Below are positions 10,608 to 22,254 of a stretch of DNA of 64,000 nt, in pieces. The notes below the pieces were generated by a model. It saw only the letters and a list, made by a program, of their open reading frames with translations. It had not been told where the DNA came from and did no database searches. Numbering within the stretch: position 1 is the first letter of the stretch; every line of letters starts with the position of its first letter. The stretch is from positions 18,138,922-18,202,921 of the forward strand of contig NC_092678.1 of the NCBI RefSeq assembly GCF_964355755.1, in the 5' to 3' direction. Made by a program: the position numbers and the translations under genes. This stretch comes from Antedon mediterranea. Its lineage: Eukaryota; Echinodermata; Crinoidea; Comatulida; Antedonidae.

Positions 10608-12422
10608 GTTAGGCCAGAGGAAGGCTATTCCAGTACCGGTAATCAGGAACCGCTACCGGCGTCGAGTATCGACTATCCGCTATCGTCACCTAATATTAAT
10701 AATGTAAACTTGGGCCTAGCTAAACAGCAGCAGAAGAATTTATGATCTTCCGAACTCAACGAGATTACACAAAGTGTATTTCATAAATATTATACCACAT
10801 GTTTCATACCAGTACTAGGCCTAAAGTCACATAAAATCGTATTCCCATTCATTCGTACTTCCTGATTAAAATAAAGGTATTTTAGGCCTAGCAATCATCG
10901 TCCGTGTAGTACTCTTTTTGTGTTTTCATGCGTGTCCATTTCGTCATTCCTAAATATTTCGTACACAAAAGAAATATGATGTAGCGCCCTCTATAGTTTT
11001 TAGATTCATCATTATTCAAAGGGAGCCATATTATTATAATTATTTTTAGAATAATAGGCCTATATCTGTCATAATATTCTTTTATAAATTAATAATAATT
11101 TGAATAACATGTAATCATGTATTGCAGGACACATGAATAGGAAAGGCTCGATTTTCCTACCACATTAAACAAATTAATAATTAAATATAGGGTAATCCCA
11201 ATGACCGGCCCATTATATAATATCCGGAGAACTGCAGACATGTTTGCATATTAATAATTTATAGTGATTGAAAAATTGAATAATACAAATAGGGCTATTA
11301 TAGAGGTTTGATTAAATGCGACAGAACAGCAACACAACAACAGTCTAATCAACACTTTCAACGCCCAAAAGTTTTTTTATGATTTAAAAAATCCTACAAA
11401 AATTCGAAAACGAATTGTGTGTGACAACAAAAAATATCGGTTTGCTGCCCTATCTAGACATTAAAAGTCTAAAAAATAAATATAAAAATATGCTCTCGTT
11501 TCGTTTTAAAAAAAAAAACACTAAATTGTATAGATTCTCACCAAATACATAATTCCTACCTGTATGTGTTATACTGTTAATGATTTAAACAAATGTATGC
11601 GTATTTTTCGCATATTTAGCCATTAGTTTAATCTTATTTTTGATAATATTATTAGTTTTTTCCCCTAATAAAATACAGTTCTTTCTTTTTCTTCTATTTA
11701 ATTGTTCACACTAATAATAGCAGTAAGCAGGTATCAGAGAAATAGTAAATGTAGTAATAGATGTACTTGGTAATCGGAGACGTGTGAATGGAGGTCAAAT
11801 AGGTGTAAACAAAGTTTAAGCTTTACCCCCTGTAAAACTTCAGGATACGGTACATAATTACACTACCTGTACAGTTAGGAGTTGATTTTAAATTGAGTGA
11901 CACGCACCGGGAATATAAAGACAAGTAAGTAAAATAAGTTTCCGTTGATTTAATTTCATGGATCATATACGACGTAAGCCTAATAAATGTTACGCTAATA
12001 TATAACAATCATACTAGAAATTGCAAAGTGCAACTAAGTAGATCTAGTTTTGATGACATGCCTTCATAAAGACACAAACCCAATGCCGACCTCAGTGGAC
12101 AGTCGTCGCCTGATCAAATTATTTCACTCGCAGAGAGAGCGAAAGCCATAAACTTGCCTATGTCGTCTTATTAGGCCAATGTTTTGTAGACAAACAATGA
12201 ACTTTCGGCGGATCCATGAAGCGTGATGGGGAAAGCTCAAATTGCTGTCCAGGCTATGAATAGCTGCTACGCAGAAGTTTGTAGAGAAAAATCTAATCTA
12301 CCATGGTAAAAGTAGGCCTATAATAAATTCACACAATATTTTGCGTTTGAAAATTATAAGTACTGTATGCGCTACCTCAAACAAGGTCATATGGCCTACA
12401 TGGCTGCAGTCGCGTGCTCAAG
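10608..12422. other. Region upstream of STIMATE; likely contains its promoter
   Basis: Lies just 5' of the first STIMATE coding exon. No TATA box or other defined promoter element stands out. 10650-10690 (ACCGGCGTCGAGTATCGAC) is GC-richer than its surroundings. No further gene recognised to 12422. Confidence 0.35.
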
Positions 12423-12831
12423 TAAAGGCCCATTTACACTAGGACGATAACGATCGACGATAAATAGACAAACTATGCATTTTTTATACATAAAAAAAAG
12501 AAATACAAACACTTTTCATTCTAGAACTATAAAATAACTATCTGTGCTTCCTTTGATGAAAATTATATTTTCACACGTCCAATCAAATGACGTCATGATT
12601 TGTAAGAGCAAAAATATCGTGACAAATACAACGATTTTATTGTTTTTATTTATCATGACGTCATTTGATTGGAATTTTAAAAATATTATTATTTTTATCA
12701 AAGACAGCATAAATGATTATCCTATAGTTCTAGAACGAAAACATTTCTAATTTCTTTTGTTTTATGTAAAAAAAATGCATGCTTATATATTTATCGTCGA
12801 TCGTTATCCTCCTAGTATAAATGGGCCTTTA
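12423..12831. mobile_element. 409-bp palindromic (foldback) element
   Basis: Almost the whole element is an inverted repeat. The left arm starts TAAAGGCCCATTTACACTAG-GACGATAACGATCGACG and the right arm ends with the inverse, CGTCGATCGTTATCCTCC-TAGTATAAATGGGCCTTTA. Because of the palindrome, both strands encode nearly the same spurious peptide (TSFDWN/TSFDWT). The TIR resembles the AAGGCCAATTTACAC MITE family at 51107 and 61742. Confidence 0.87.
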
Positions 12832-13360
12832 GTGTTTACCGCCCGACCGACCGACCGACATAGTGAGCTGTAGAGTCTAGTCGCGTATAAGCTTTTTTTC
12901 GCGAAAAGTTTGAAAAAGCACATTGTGATCAACTCTTTTCGATCATTGTTAATGAGAAACCTATTCAATAAATAACAAAAATCGTTCCACGTAAAGAGCC
13001 ATTCCAATGACGGTCATTGCTTCTCATAGCGCACGCTGTCAAAAAGAAAATTAAGTTTTCAGAATTGAATTTTAAAAAACTGTCTAAAGAAGATTACGAG
13101 TTTCAGTAAAGGCATATTTTGGCAGCACTGGAAGTCCCATCTCCCCAGCAATGTTTTATCCTTTTGGAAGGAATGGTCCCATATGAATTATAGTCTGTGC
13201 CTATCTTTTTGGTATCCTTCATCCCAGTTATTTTATCGTTAAACGGTTATTTATCATCACGTGACTAATAATGGTTGCTTACATAAAAAACACGATTGTA
13301 TAAATAGTGGAATGCATTTTAATCTTCAATCATTTTAAACAGATTGGCGTTTGGGGTTAC
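12832..13360. other. Remainder of the host repeat and unannotated sequence
   Basis: GTGTTTACCGCCCGACCGACC at 12832 continues the repeat interrupted by the palindromic element; (GACC)n follows. Beyond that I recognise nothing. Confidence 0.4.
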
Positions 13361-13404
13361 ATCATGGAGGAAATATACATATATGTATATTTCTTCCATG
13401 CATA
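13361..13404. repeat. Short near-perfect palindrome CATGGAGGAAATATA...
   Basis: CATGGAGGAAATATACATAT is followed by its inverse ATGTATATTTCTTCCATG. A second copy of the same hairpin type lies at 55552-55586, so it is a dispersed element or element end. Confidence 0.6.
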
Positions 13405-13615
13405 CCTGTAGTCGATTGTTGAACACCCTTTATGGGGCAGAGCTTCGGACACGAACTGGGACTGGATGGCGTGGAACGTGGAATAATCTTATACAGTGTA
13501 GGCTTTATACATTTGTTTGCATGGTAACTTACATAAGGTTTGTCCTATTTGTTTTTGTTTTGTTTCGTTTTTGTTGTTTTTTTTTTATTGGTTTTAGTTG
13601 ACGTAAACAAAACTA

Positions 13616-13770
13616 TTAAAGCTTGGTCCCCAGAATACAGCGCAATTACGTTAGTCATGTAACTGATTTGACCAATTTACAAAATAATGGATATTCGCAC
13701 TGTCGCTTTTTGATTTGTCAATTCTTATGCGTTGCCGCCTTGTTACACCCTTGCGTTTCTTTTCAATAAT
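13616..13770. repeat. Degraded copy of the GCTTGGTTCCCA MITE
   Basis: Starts TTAAAGCTTGGTCCCCAG, shares GATTTGACCAATTTAC with the family and fades out to the right. Confidence 0.5.
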
Positions 13771-14239
13771 TTCTCGTTTCGCTCAGTTTAAATGTTTAGT
13801 AGAGGTGGGTATATAGTAGGTCTACTAAACTAAATGGTTCTGCATTAAACATGATAATCAACAGTCCAGAAAATTCATTTTCTCGTTCAGCAGCGTATAA
13901 CGAAAATGAAGTAAGCAACTACCGTTCCGATCAACAAGCAGTTAAACTTAATTAACTTACTATAATTTAAACTCTTTTTGTGCCACCATTTTGATGAAAA
14001 GTACATATAGTTACATTCAGAATGTCAACGGGGCCCCCCTGCGCTATCCCGACTGGACCCTATGGCATATTGTAGCCTGTTTGCGATGATCAAAACTTAA
14101 TTTTAGGCCTTATACTTTGTAAAATAAATTACTTGCTTCTGTTTAAATCAAAATGAGCCTCGCGACGTCCGGGAGCTACTGTGTGTCCAGGTTATTTGTT
14201 TATCAAAACTTAACGTACAATACCCCAGCTAGCAATTTG

Positions 14240-14800
14240 ACATTGGCCCGACGTCGGCAAGCGTCGGCAGACGTTGACAAAGTCGCGGGCAAATTGCCGA
14301 CGTTATTACAACGTTATTACAACGTGTACTATAAGTCGTGAATTTAATGGTTGTTAACCTAACGTCCTGCCGACGTCGTATTTACGTTGAAAAATTGACA
14401 AAAAAATGTGCCTTGCGATTACATAAATCCAACGTCAGTTTGACGTCGTTATCATTGGTTGGCACAACGTCTGCAAACGTCAACATATTAAAGTAATTTT
14501 GACACGTCGCATCAACGTTGGCAAAACGTTGTAAAGAGTTGTCAACAATCAAACGTCGTCACAACGTTGACAATTTGCCAATATATGACAACTTATCAAG
14601 TCGGCAAATTATTGTTGGTTTAACGTCGCCATTAGTCGTTGGTTCACCGTTAGCGAATGTCGACACACTAAAGTCATTTTCCTCACGTTGCACCGACATC
14701 GGCTAATGGTTGTAAAATTTATGTAGGCATTTTAACGTCTACCCAACGTTTGAAATTGGATACAAGACTTTAAGCATTTGGGTTGTTCATTTATGTCGAT
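14240..14800. repeat. Irregular CAACGT/ACGTCG-rich left subterminal array
   Basis: Dense CCGACGTCG, CAACGTTG and ACGTCGTA motifs at irregular spacing, grading into the regular satellite. Short open frames here are repeat by-products. Confidence 0.75.
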
Positions 14801-17262
14801 TCAACGTCAAATAAAAGTTGTTAAGCCAACGTCAGCAATTGTCAACAACATTACATTGACTTGTTCCACGTCATACAGACGTTGGCTTATAGTTGTATAC
14901 GTTAAGTCGGATATCAAACGTCGTGCCAACGCTTGAAATTGACGCAAAATACTATCATTTATGGTCACTATTCTAGCGTCAGTTTAACGTCAAATAAAAG
15001 TTGTTAAGCCAACGTCAGCAATTGTCAAAAATATTACATTGACTTGTTCCACGTCATGCAGACGTTGGCTAATAGTTGTATACGTTAAGTCTGATATCAA
15101 ACGTCGTGCCAACGCTTGAAATTGACGCAAAATACTATCATTTATGGTCACTATTCTAGCGTCAGTTTAACGTCAAATAAAAGTTGTTAAGCCAACGTCA
15201 GCAATTGTCAAAAATATTACATTGACTTGTTCCACGTCATACAGACGTTGGCTTATAGTTGTATACGTTAAGTCTGATATCAAACGTCATACCAACGCTT
15301 GAAATTGACGCAAAATACAATCATTTATGGTCACTATTCTAGCGTCAGTTTAACGTCAAATAAAAGTTGTTAAGCCAACGTCAGCAATTGTCAACAACAT
15401 TACATTGACTTGTTCCACGTCATGCAGACGTTGGCTAAACGTTGTATACGTTAAGTCTGATATCAAACGTCGTGCCAACGCTTGAAATTGACGCAAAATA
15501 CTAGCATTTATGGTCACTATTCTAGCGTCAGTTTAACGTCAAATAAAAGTTGTTAAGCCAACGTCAGCAATTGTCAACAACATTACATTGACTTGTTCCA
15601 CGTCATACAGACGTTGGCTAATAGTTGTATACGTTAAGTCTGATATCAAACGTCGTGCCAACGCTTGAAATTGACGCAAAATACAATCATTTATGGTCAC
15701 TATTCTAGCGTCAGTTTAACGTCAAATAAAAGTTGTTAAGCCAACGTCAGCAATTGTCAACAACATTACATTGACTTGTTCCACGTCATGCAGACGTTGG
15801 CTAAAAGTTGTATACGTTAAGTCTGATATCAAACGTCGTGCCAACGCTTGAAATTGACGCAAAATACTAGCATTTATGGTCACTATTCTAGCGTCAGTTT
15901 AACGTCAAATAAAAGTTGTTAAGCCAACGTCAGCAATTGTCAACAACATTACATTGACTTGTTCCACGTCATACAGACGTTGGCTAATAGTTGTATACGT
16001 TAAGTCTGATATCAAACGTCTTGCCAACGCTTGAAATTGACGCAAAATACAATCATTTATGGTCACTATTCTAGCGTCAGTTTAACGTCAAATAAAAGTT
16101 GTTAAGCCAACGTCAGCAATTGTCAACAACATTACATTGACTTGTTCCACGTCATGCAGACGTTGGCTAATAGTTGTATACGTTAAGTCTGATATCAAAC
16201 GTCGTGCCAACGCTTGAAATTGACGCAAAATACTAGCATTTATGGTCACTATTCTAGCGTCAGTTTAACGTCAAATAAAAGTTGTTAAGCCAACGTCAGC
16301 AATTGTCAAAAATATTACATTGACTTGTTCCACGTCATGCAGACGTTGGCTAATAGTTGTATACGTTAAGTCTGATATCAAACGTCATACCAACGCTTGA
16401 AATTGACGCAAAATACAATCATTTATGGTCACTATTCTAGCGTCAGTTTAACGTCAAATAAAAGTTGTTAAGCCAACGTCAGCAATTGTCAACAACATTA
16501 CATTGACTTGTTCCACGTCATACAGACGTTGGCTAATAGTTGTATACGTTAAGTCTGATATCAAACGTCGTGCCAACGCTTGAAATTGACGCAAAATACA
16601 ATCATTTATGGTCACTATTCTAGCGTCAGTTTAACGTCAAATAAAAGTTGTTAAGCCAACGTCAGCAATTGTCAACAACATTACATTGACTTGTTCCACG
16701 TCATGCAGACGTTGGCTAATAGTTGTATACGTTAAGTCTGATATCAAACGTCGTGCCAACGCTTGAAATTGACGCAAAATACTAGCATTTATGGTCACTA
16801 TTCTAGCGTCAGTTTAACGTCAAATGAAAGTTGTTAAGCCAACGTCAGCAATTGTCAAAAATATTACATTGACTTGTTCCACGTCATGCAGACGTTGGCT
16901 AATAGTTGTATACGTTAAGTCTGATATCAAACGTCATACCAACGCTTGAAATTGACGCAAAATACAATCATTTATGGTCACTATTCTAGCGTCAGTTTAA
17001 CGTCAAATAAAAGTTGTTAAGCCAACGTCAGCAATTGTCAACAACATTACATTGACTTGTTCCACGTCATGCAGACGTTGGCTTATAGTTGTATACGTTA
17101 AGTCTGATATCAAACGTCGTGCCAACGCTTGAAATTGATGCAAAATACAATCATTTATGGTCACTATTCTAGCGTCAGTTTAACGTCAAATAAAAGTTTG
17201 TTAAGCCAACGTCAGCAATTGTCAACGACATTACATTGACTTGTTTCACATTGACTTTATAG
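14800..17262. repeat. 183-bp satellite, about 13 tandem copies
   Basis: The anchor AAACGTCGTGCCAACGC recurs at a constant 183 bp (acg at 14918, 15101, 15284, 15467 and on to 17114). Units differ at a few linked sites: ACTATCA, ACAATCA or ACTAGCA; CATGCAG or CATACAG; CAACAACATT or CAAAAATATT. The variants alternate as dimers in the middle and as 3-unit blocks further right. The last unit (17180-17262) degrades. Confidence 0.95.
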
Positions 17263-17339
17263 TAACAATTGTATTACTGGTTAAGTCGGATTTTAAACGT
17301 CGTACCAACGCTTAAATATTACAAACATATCGTGTTTAT

Positions 17340-18640
17340 TCCAAACTTGATAGAGTAACTGATTGACAACTTACTAAATAATACAATACCCCACATAGAA
17401 AAGTTGATTCAAACAAAATGCAATATTATGTTTTGATATGGATATTAAAGAAAAGTAGGCCTATATTCTTCTTTAGATTGTTTCTAAATATTTTTGAACA
17501 TTAATTAGGACATCTAACTTTATATATTAAGAGAATGTCTGTACACTTATCGTTTGAATGCAGCTATTGAAATGGAATGATTGATTTAATGATGGTCATC
17601 CTAATTATGGTTCCATTTAAAATAAATGGCGCCCCCATTCAAGAAACTGAATGTAATCAAAGATCTTATAAAATTAATGAAAATACAAAATCTACAATTT
17701 ACAAGGAACCAATTATTGGTATTAAAAGATAAATATTGAAATATGTACTTGGCTATTTTTCTAAACGGAAAAATGCAACCATACCACCATACATCATAAA
17801 TGCAAAATAAAGAAAAACGATTAAGTTCATTCCACTGATAATACGTTTAATTGCATTTTCATTTCAACAGCCTAACATTAAATTTATTTAAAAACATTTG
17901 TCAAGATAGATATTGGGAATACACCTCCATTTTTTCGCAATATAAGAGAAGCTAATAACGAATTGACAAATGGTCAAACAATAAACGGTCTCAGAAAACG
18001 ATGTTATAACGTTCATGATCTGTAATGTTCGCTGATATTATAAAAACTAAAAAGTAGGCATAGGTTAAGTTTAATTCGTAGTAAGATATATGTGTGTATT
18101 ATATTATATACTCCAAAGTAACTAAATTCTACAGAGGCTTCAAATTTAATTTATGTAAAAATAAAAATTGTACATGAATGTTAATGAACTATTTGGGCTT
18201 ATAAACTTATGTTATGTTATGTTCTAAATTACCGAACGTAAAACAAAAAATGATGAGATACAAAAATGTGGATAAAGAAAGAAATAATGCGCAAGACATA
18301 AAATTAAAATAATACATTATTATGTAAGCAGTGTATAAATTGTTGAACAAAGTATTAATATAGTTCATATGTTATATATTATTTGTCTTGTTAAATAAAT
18401 TTGTAAGGCCCTATACTGTTATTCTTTAAGGAAAGTTGATATACCCTATTATTTTATGCCTATTAATAGTATTAATATTGTTTAAGTAAATATTTTGTCT
18501 AATTGCCTTGATTTTGTGTATAGGCCAATGGCATCAAATTTGTCTCAAAGCAAATTAAAGACACTTTTAGACACATGATTCATTGATTTCTGATATAATA
18601 TTCTGTACTTGTGTATGCATTACTAAAATAGTTATATTAT
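17340..18640. other. AT-rich interior, no gene seen
   Basis: No recognisable coding exon on either strand. Some internal AT-rich direct and inverted words, but nothing I can name. Confidence 0.5.
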
Positions 18641-18644
18641 GTTT

Positions 18645-20092
18645 CATTTATAATGTATGTAAACATTTATTCATTTTTTTAAAACAAATCGGTGCACTTT
18701 TTCTGTTGTTTTTGTTTAATTAATTTTAATTAAAATTATGACAACAATTCCTATCTAACCTAGATTCACACAAAAACAATTACTTCCTAATAAAATTGTA
18801 TAATGGTATACATTACAGAGCATTGAATAAACTCGAGCGGAATATTAACGCACATAAAAAAACATTCATTTTCTTGTCGAAAAGTGCCCTCTCTAGTTTT
18901 CTATTGATTTAATAATTATTAATAATTAATTAATGGGTAATATTAAAATATTTTTAACTTTTAATGTTAGAAGTTGGTTCTACTCCTAACAAAGTTTCAT
19001 ATCTCCAAATTTCAACAAGGTAGACAAAGCACTTCAATAAATATCACATTTAACATCACAAATTAGGATTATGGATTGAATTTTTGCTAATAATTTTCGA
19101 TAAAAAATACTTTTCGTATTTAAAAACATTTGATACTTGGTATGAATATTCAATATAAGTTGCTCTATCCATATTGCTAAAGAAAAATAAATATCAAACC
19201 ATAATTCACTGATTGTTGTGATTTACGTTTTTACAAAATTTACACTTATGAACGACCATACAATTCCAACTCATTTTTTCAACCTAATAACGATTTAAAA
19301 AAAAAAAACCAACAGAAAAGGGTTATGAAAGCAATTTTGTTTCTGTGAATAGAGCAACCTATATTGAACATATAAAACGAGTTTCAACTGTTTTTAAATA
19401 CGAAAAGTATTTTTTATCGACGTTTTTTATATATGTTTTTAGGCAAAAATTCCTTCAATAACCCTAATTTGTGATGTTAAATATGATATTTATTGAAGTA
19501 ATTAGACAACGTTGTTGAAATTTGGAGATATGAAATTTTGTTAGGAGTAGATCCAACTTCCTACATTAAATGTTAAAAACATGTTAACCTTACCCATTAA
19601 TTAATTATAAATAATTAATAAATCAATAGAAAACTAGAGAGGGCACTTTTCGATAAGAAAATGATTATGTTTTTTATGTACGTTATTATTCCGCTCGAGT
19701 TTATTCAACATACTGTATTGTATACTACAGTAATATACTATTTTATTGGAAAGTAAATATTTTTGTGTGAATCTTCTTGGAGTTCTTTGAAAGAGTATCC
19801 GCTTATACTTCTTTTCTTCAGATTCAACATCTGATTTAGGTCTTAAATGTGCACACACACTTCCTGAACCAACATAGTACATTGAAAGTCAAATGAATTG
19901 TTTTAACTTTTTTTATTGAAAACAATCTGACTCAAAACATATTATCAGTGACAATAATAGAAAGGTTAGATAGGTTTGTTGTAATAATTTTTAATTAAAA
20001 TTAATTAAACAAAAAACAACAGAAAAGTGCACTTTTTTGTTTTAAAAAATGTAAAAAAATGAATAAATATTTACTTACATTATAAATGTAAA
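18645..20092. mobile_element. Large inverted repeat, arms about 600-750 bp
   Basis: 18645-19240 is the reverse complement of 19320-20092; the centre is near 19280. Shared landmarks are GAATAAACTCGAGCGGAATA versus the inverse at 19690-19708, AAAGTGCCCTCTCTAGTTTT versus AAAACTAGAGAGGGCACTTT, and TTTCATATCTCCAAATTTCA. The right arm has an extra ~190 bp (about 19773-19965) missing from the left arm. Probably a foldback-type transposon; no coding content. Confidence 0.85.
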
Positions 20093-20097
20093 CATTT

Positions 20098-20192
20098 CGA
20101 TAAGAAAATGATTATGTTTTTTATGTACGGTATTATTCCGCCCGAGTTTATTCAACATACTGTATTATTATACTATTTTATTGGGAATACAT
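20098..20192. repeat. Third, partial copy of the inverted-repeat arm
   Basis: TTTCGATAAGAAAATGATTA onward repeats 19648-19752 in the same orientation, directly next to the right arm. Confidence 0.8.
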
Positions 20193-21434
20193 TAATTTAC
20201 ACATTCATAGAAATATATGGTTCATACTTTTTTAACATAAATATTTAGCCATTTACTTTGATCGATACATTTATAATTTGTACCGATAATAGTACACCTA
20301 TTATTGTATAGCATTACCATGTTTTCACCCATATTAATAATTCTGCATTTTCAATTCAATAATCAATTTCATTTATTTATTTCAACACACATTTAAATCG
20401 GTGATTGACAGCAAAATAAATAAACAACAGGCGCGTATCTTAATACATGTAGGCCTATACTATTTGTAAATATTATAAACAAAAAACATATATATAGAAA
20501 ATGAAATGAAGTACATTTAGACCATTTTGAGCATATTTTCACTTATTATTAGGCCTATGTCAAAAACCGAAATTGAAAATGATAAAAAAAAAAGCTGAAT
20601 GAAAAAATATTTAGGCCTACACATGTTGCGGGGATATATTAAAAAATGATTTCGTAATTGGTACTTCTCTTTAAAATGTACTAATTTCATTATTTTTTTT
20701 GTTTGGATTTTGAAATTATTAAATACGAATTATACTACTTTTATCCATATGTACTGTACGATATTTGTACTAAATCATTTCTCCAAATAAACATTGTGTT
20801 TAAAAACTTAAATTGCTCTCTGTTTGCGCTGTATGCAACATTACATATACGCATTGGCTCCGGTTGGGGGAGGAGGGGGAATTACCAACCTGACGTTTAT
20901 TACAATATCGGAGCAACAGATACTGTAATGCGTAAGTTCAACAAAAGATGCGCGTAGGCCTACACAGTGTTTGTGCGAAATGTGTGTTTCATTAAAAATG
21001 CGAGACCCGTGACGTGTTAAAACTCTGTGAGCTGATATTATAGTTTGACAATAGGGAATGGTGTGTGGGGTGCTACAGTCCGCAGTAAATCGGAGGGATA
21101 CGTGGGACTGTGGGCAGTAGCGAATTAAAAGTTCACACCATATTAATTCTAAAAAATAATTGATGAGATGCTCTTTAGTTTTCGTTTTAGCTATTAATGT
21201 ATTTCATTCAGCAGAACATTTTATTTAAATTACATTCGTATACCCCTTCAGTTAAGATACATAAAAAGTGTGTGCGGGTGGCCGTTTCGAAAACGCGGAT
21301 GTTAAGTTTTGATGGATGTAACTGAACATATTTGGAGGTGCGAAAAAGTCTCCACGACATTGGCCCATCATGTTTTTTACTTCATTTCCAAATAAACATA
21401 TAGTGTTTTAAGGATGAATGATAAAATAATTTGA

Positions 21435-21705
21435 TTTTTTTTTTATTTGATTTGAGTATTTAAAAACTTTAATTACTCTCTGTTTTTGCATACGCTGTTT
21501 TTGATACTTTATTCACATGCCGATGTAAATGTCCTTCAATCCTGTCGGTTGTTTACGAAAACCGAATGCCAATGCTTATATCGTAAACAACCGACAGGAT
21601 TGAAGGACATTCGCATCGGCATGTGAATAAAGTATCAAAAACAGCGTATGCAAAAACAGAGAGTAATTAAAGTTTTTAAATACTCAAATCAAATAAAAAA
21701 AAAAC
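21435..21705. mobile_element. Near-perfect hairpin, 124-bp arms with 22-nt spacer
   Basis: Left arm 21435-21558 and right arm 21581-21704 are inverses with about two mismatches (GATGTAAATGTCC versus GATGCGAATGTCC). Central words are CCTGTCGGTTGTTTACGA and its inverse. Diverged single-arm relatives lie near 20790-20850 and 22800-22915 (CTCTCTGTTTTTTACTTTAT, CATGCCGATATGAATGTCC). Confidence 0.9.
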
Positions 21706-21867
21706 TCCTACCAGCGTGCAAAAATGCATTACTGTAGGTATTCTTGGGAATGGGATATGTAACTAATTCCACGTGTAAATCGAGTCGACTTGACACGGAT
21801 GCCCGGATGTACTCTCCTAAATGTTTTTAAAAAAGCCAGAGACGATATATATATATAAATCACTTGC

Positions 21868-21925
21868 ACTGATGAAGGGCTAGTGTTGGCCGAAAGCTCT
21901 GCTAACTTTTCTGACTGTTTTACTT
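21868..21925 (+). repeat. Retroelement tail-like motif CACTGATGAAGGGC...GGCCGAAAGC
   Basis: GCACTGATGAAGGGCTAGTG followed by TTGGCCGAAAGCTCTGCTAA resembles a conserved end motif I associate with Penelope-like and related retroelements. No reverse transcriptase sequence was seen beside it. The family assignment is a guess. Confidence 0.35.
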
Positions 21926-22254
21926 ATCGTTTTGATTTAGCTTTCTCTTTTTTTTGTATCTCCATTGAGATCCAGCCACAGCATTGTCATTTTTTCAGTA
22001 ATTTGCCTTTGGATTTATAAATCAATACATACTTTAATGTCCAATCATACTCAATTCATTCTATTGAATGTTTTAAGTAGAATTGGGCAATTGTAATAAT
22101 TCATAATTATATTATTAGACCTATGTACAGAAAAATGAAAGAAATGTATCGGTTCAAATATATACAGCCCAAACAACACATTTGAAATGTAACACAAACA
22201 CACACACCCCAGACCCACTGTAGGTACAGAACATTCATTCTTAGCCACCCGGTG

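Noticed and set aside
12516-12750. Two similar small proteins on opposite strands (TSFDWN / TSFDWT)
   Set aside because: An unavoidable consequence of the 409-bp palindrome.
21868-21925. Hammerhead ribozyme in CTGATGAAGGGCTAGTG...GGCCGAAA
   Set aside because: The CTGATGA and GAAA core words and a 5-bp GGCTA/TGGCC stem are present, but two extra bases separate the core from stem II, and no convincing stems I and III form around it.
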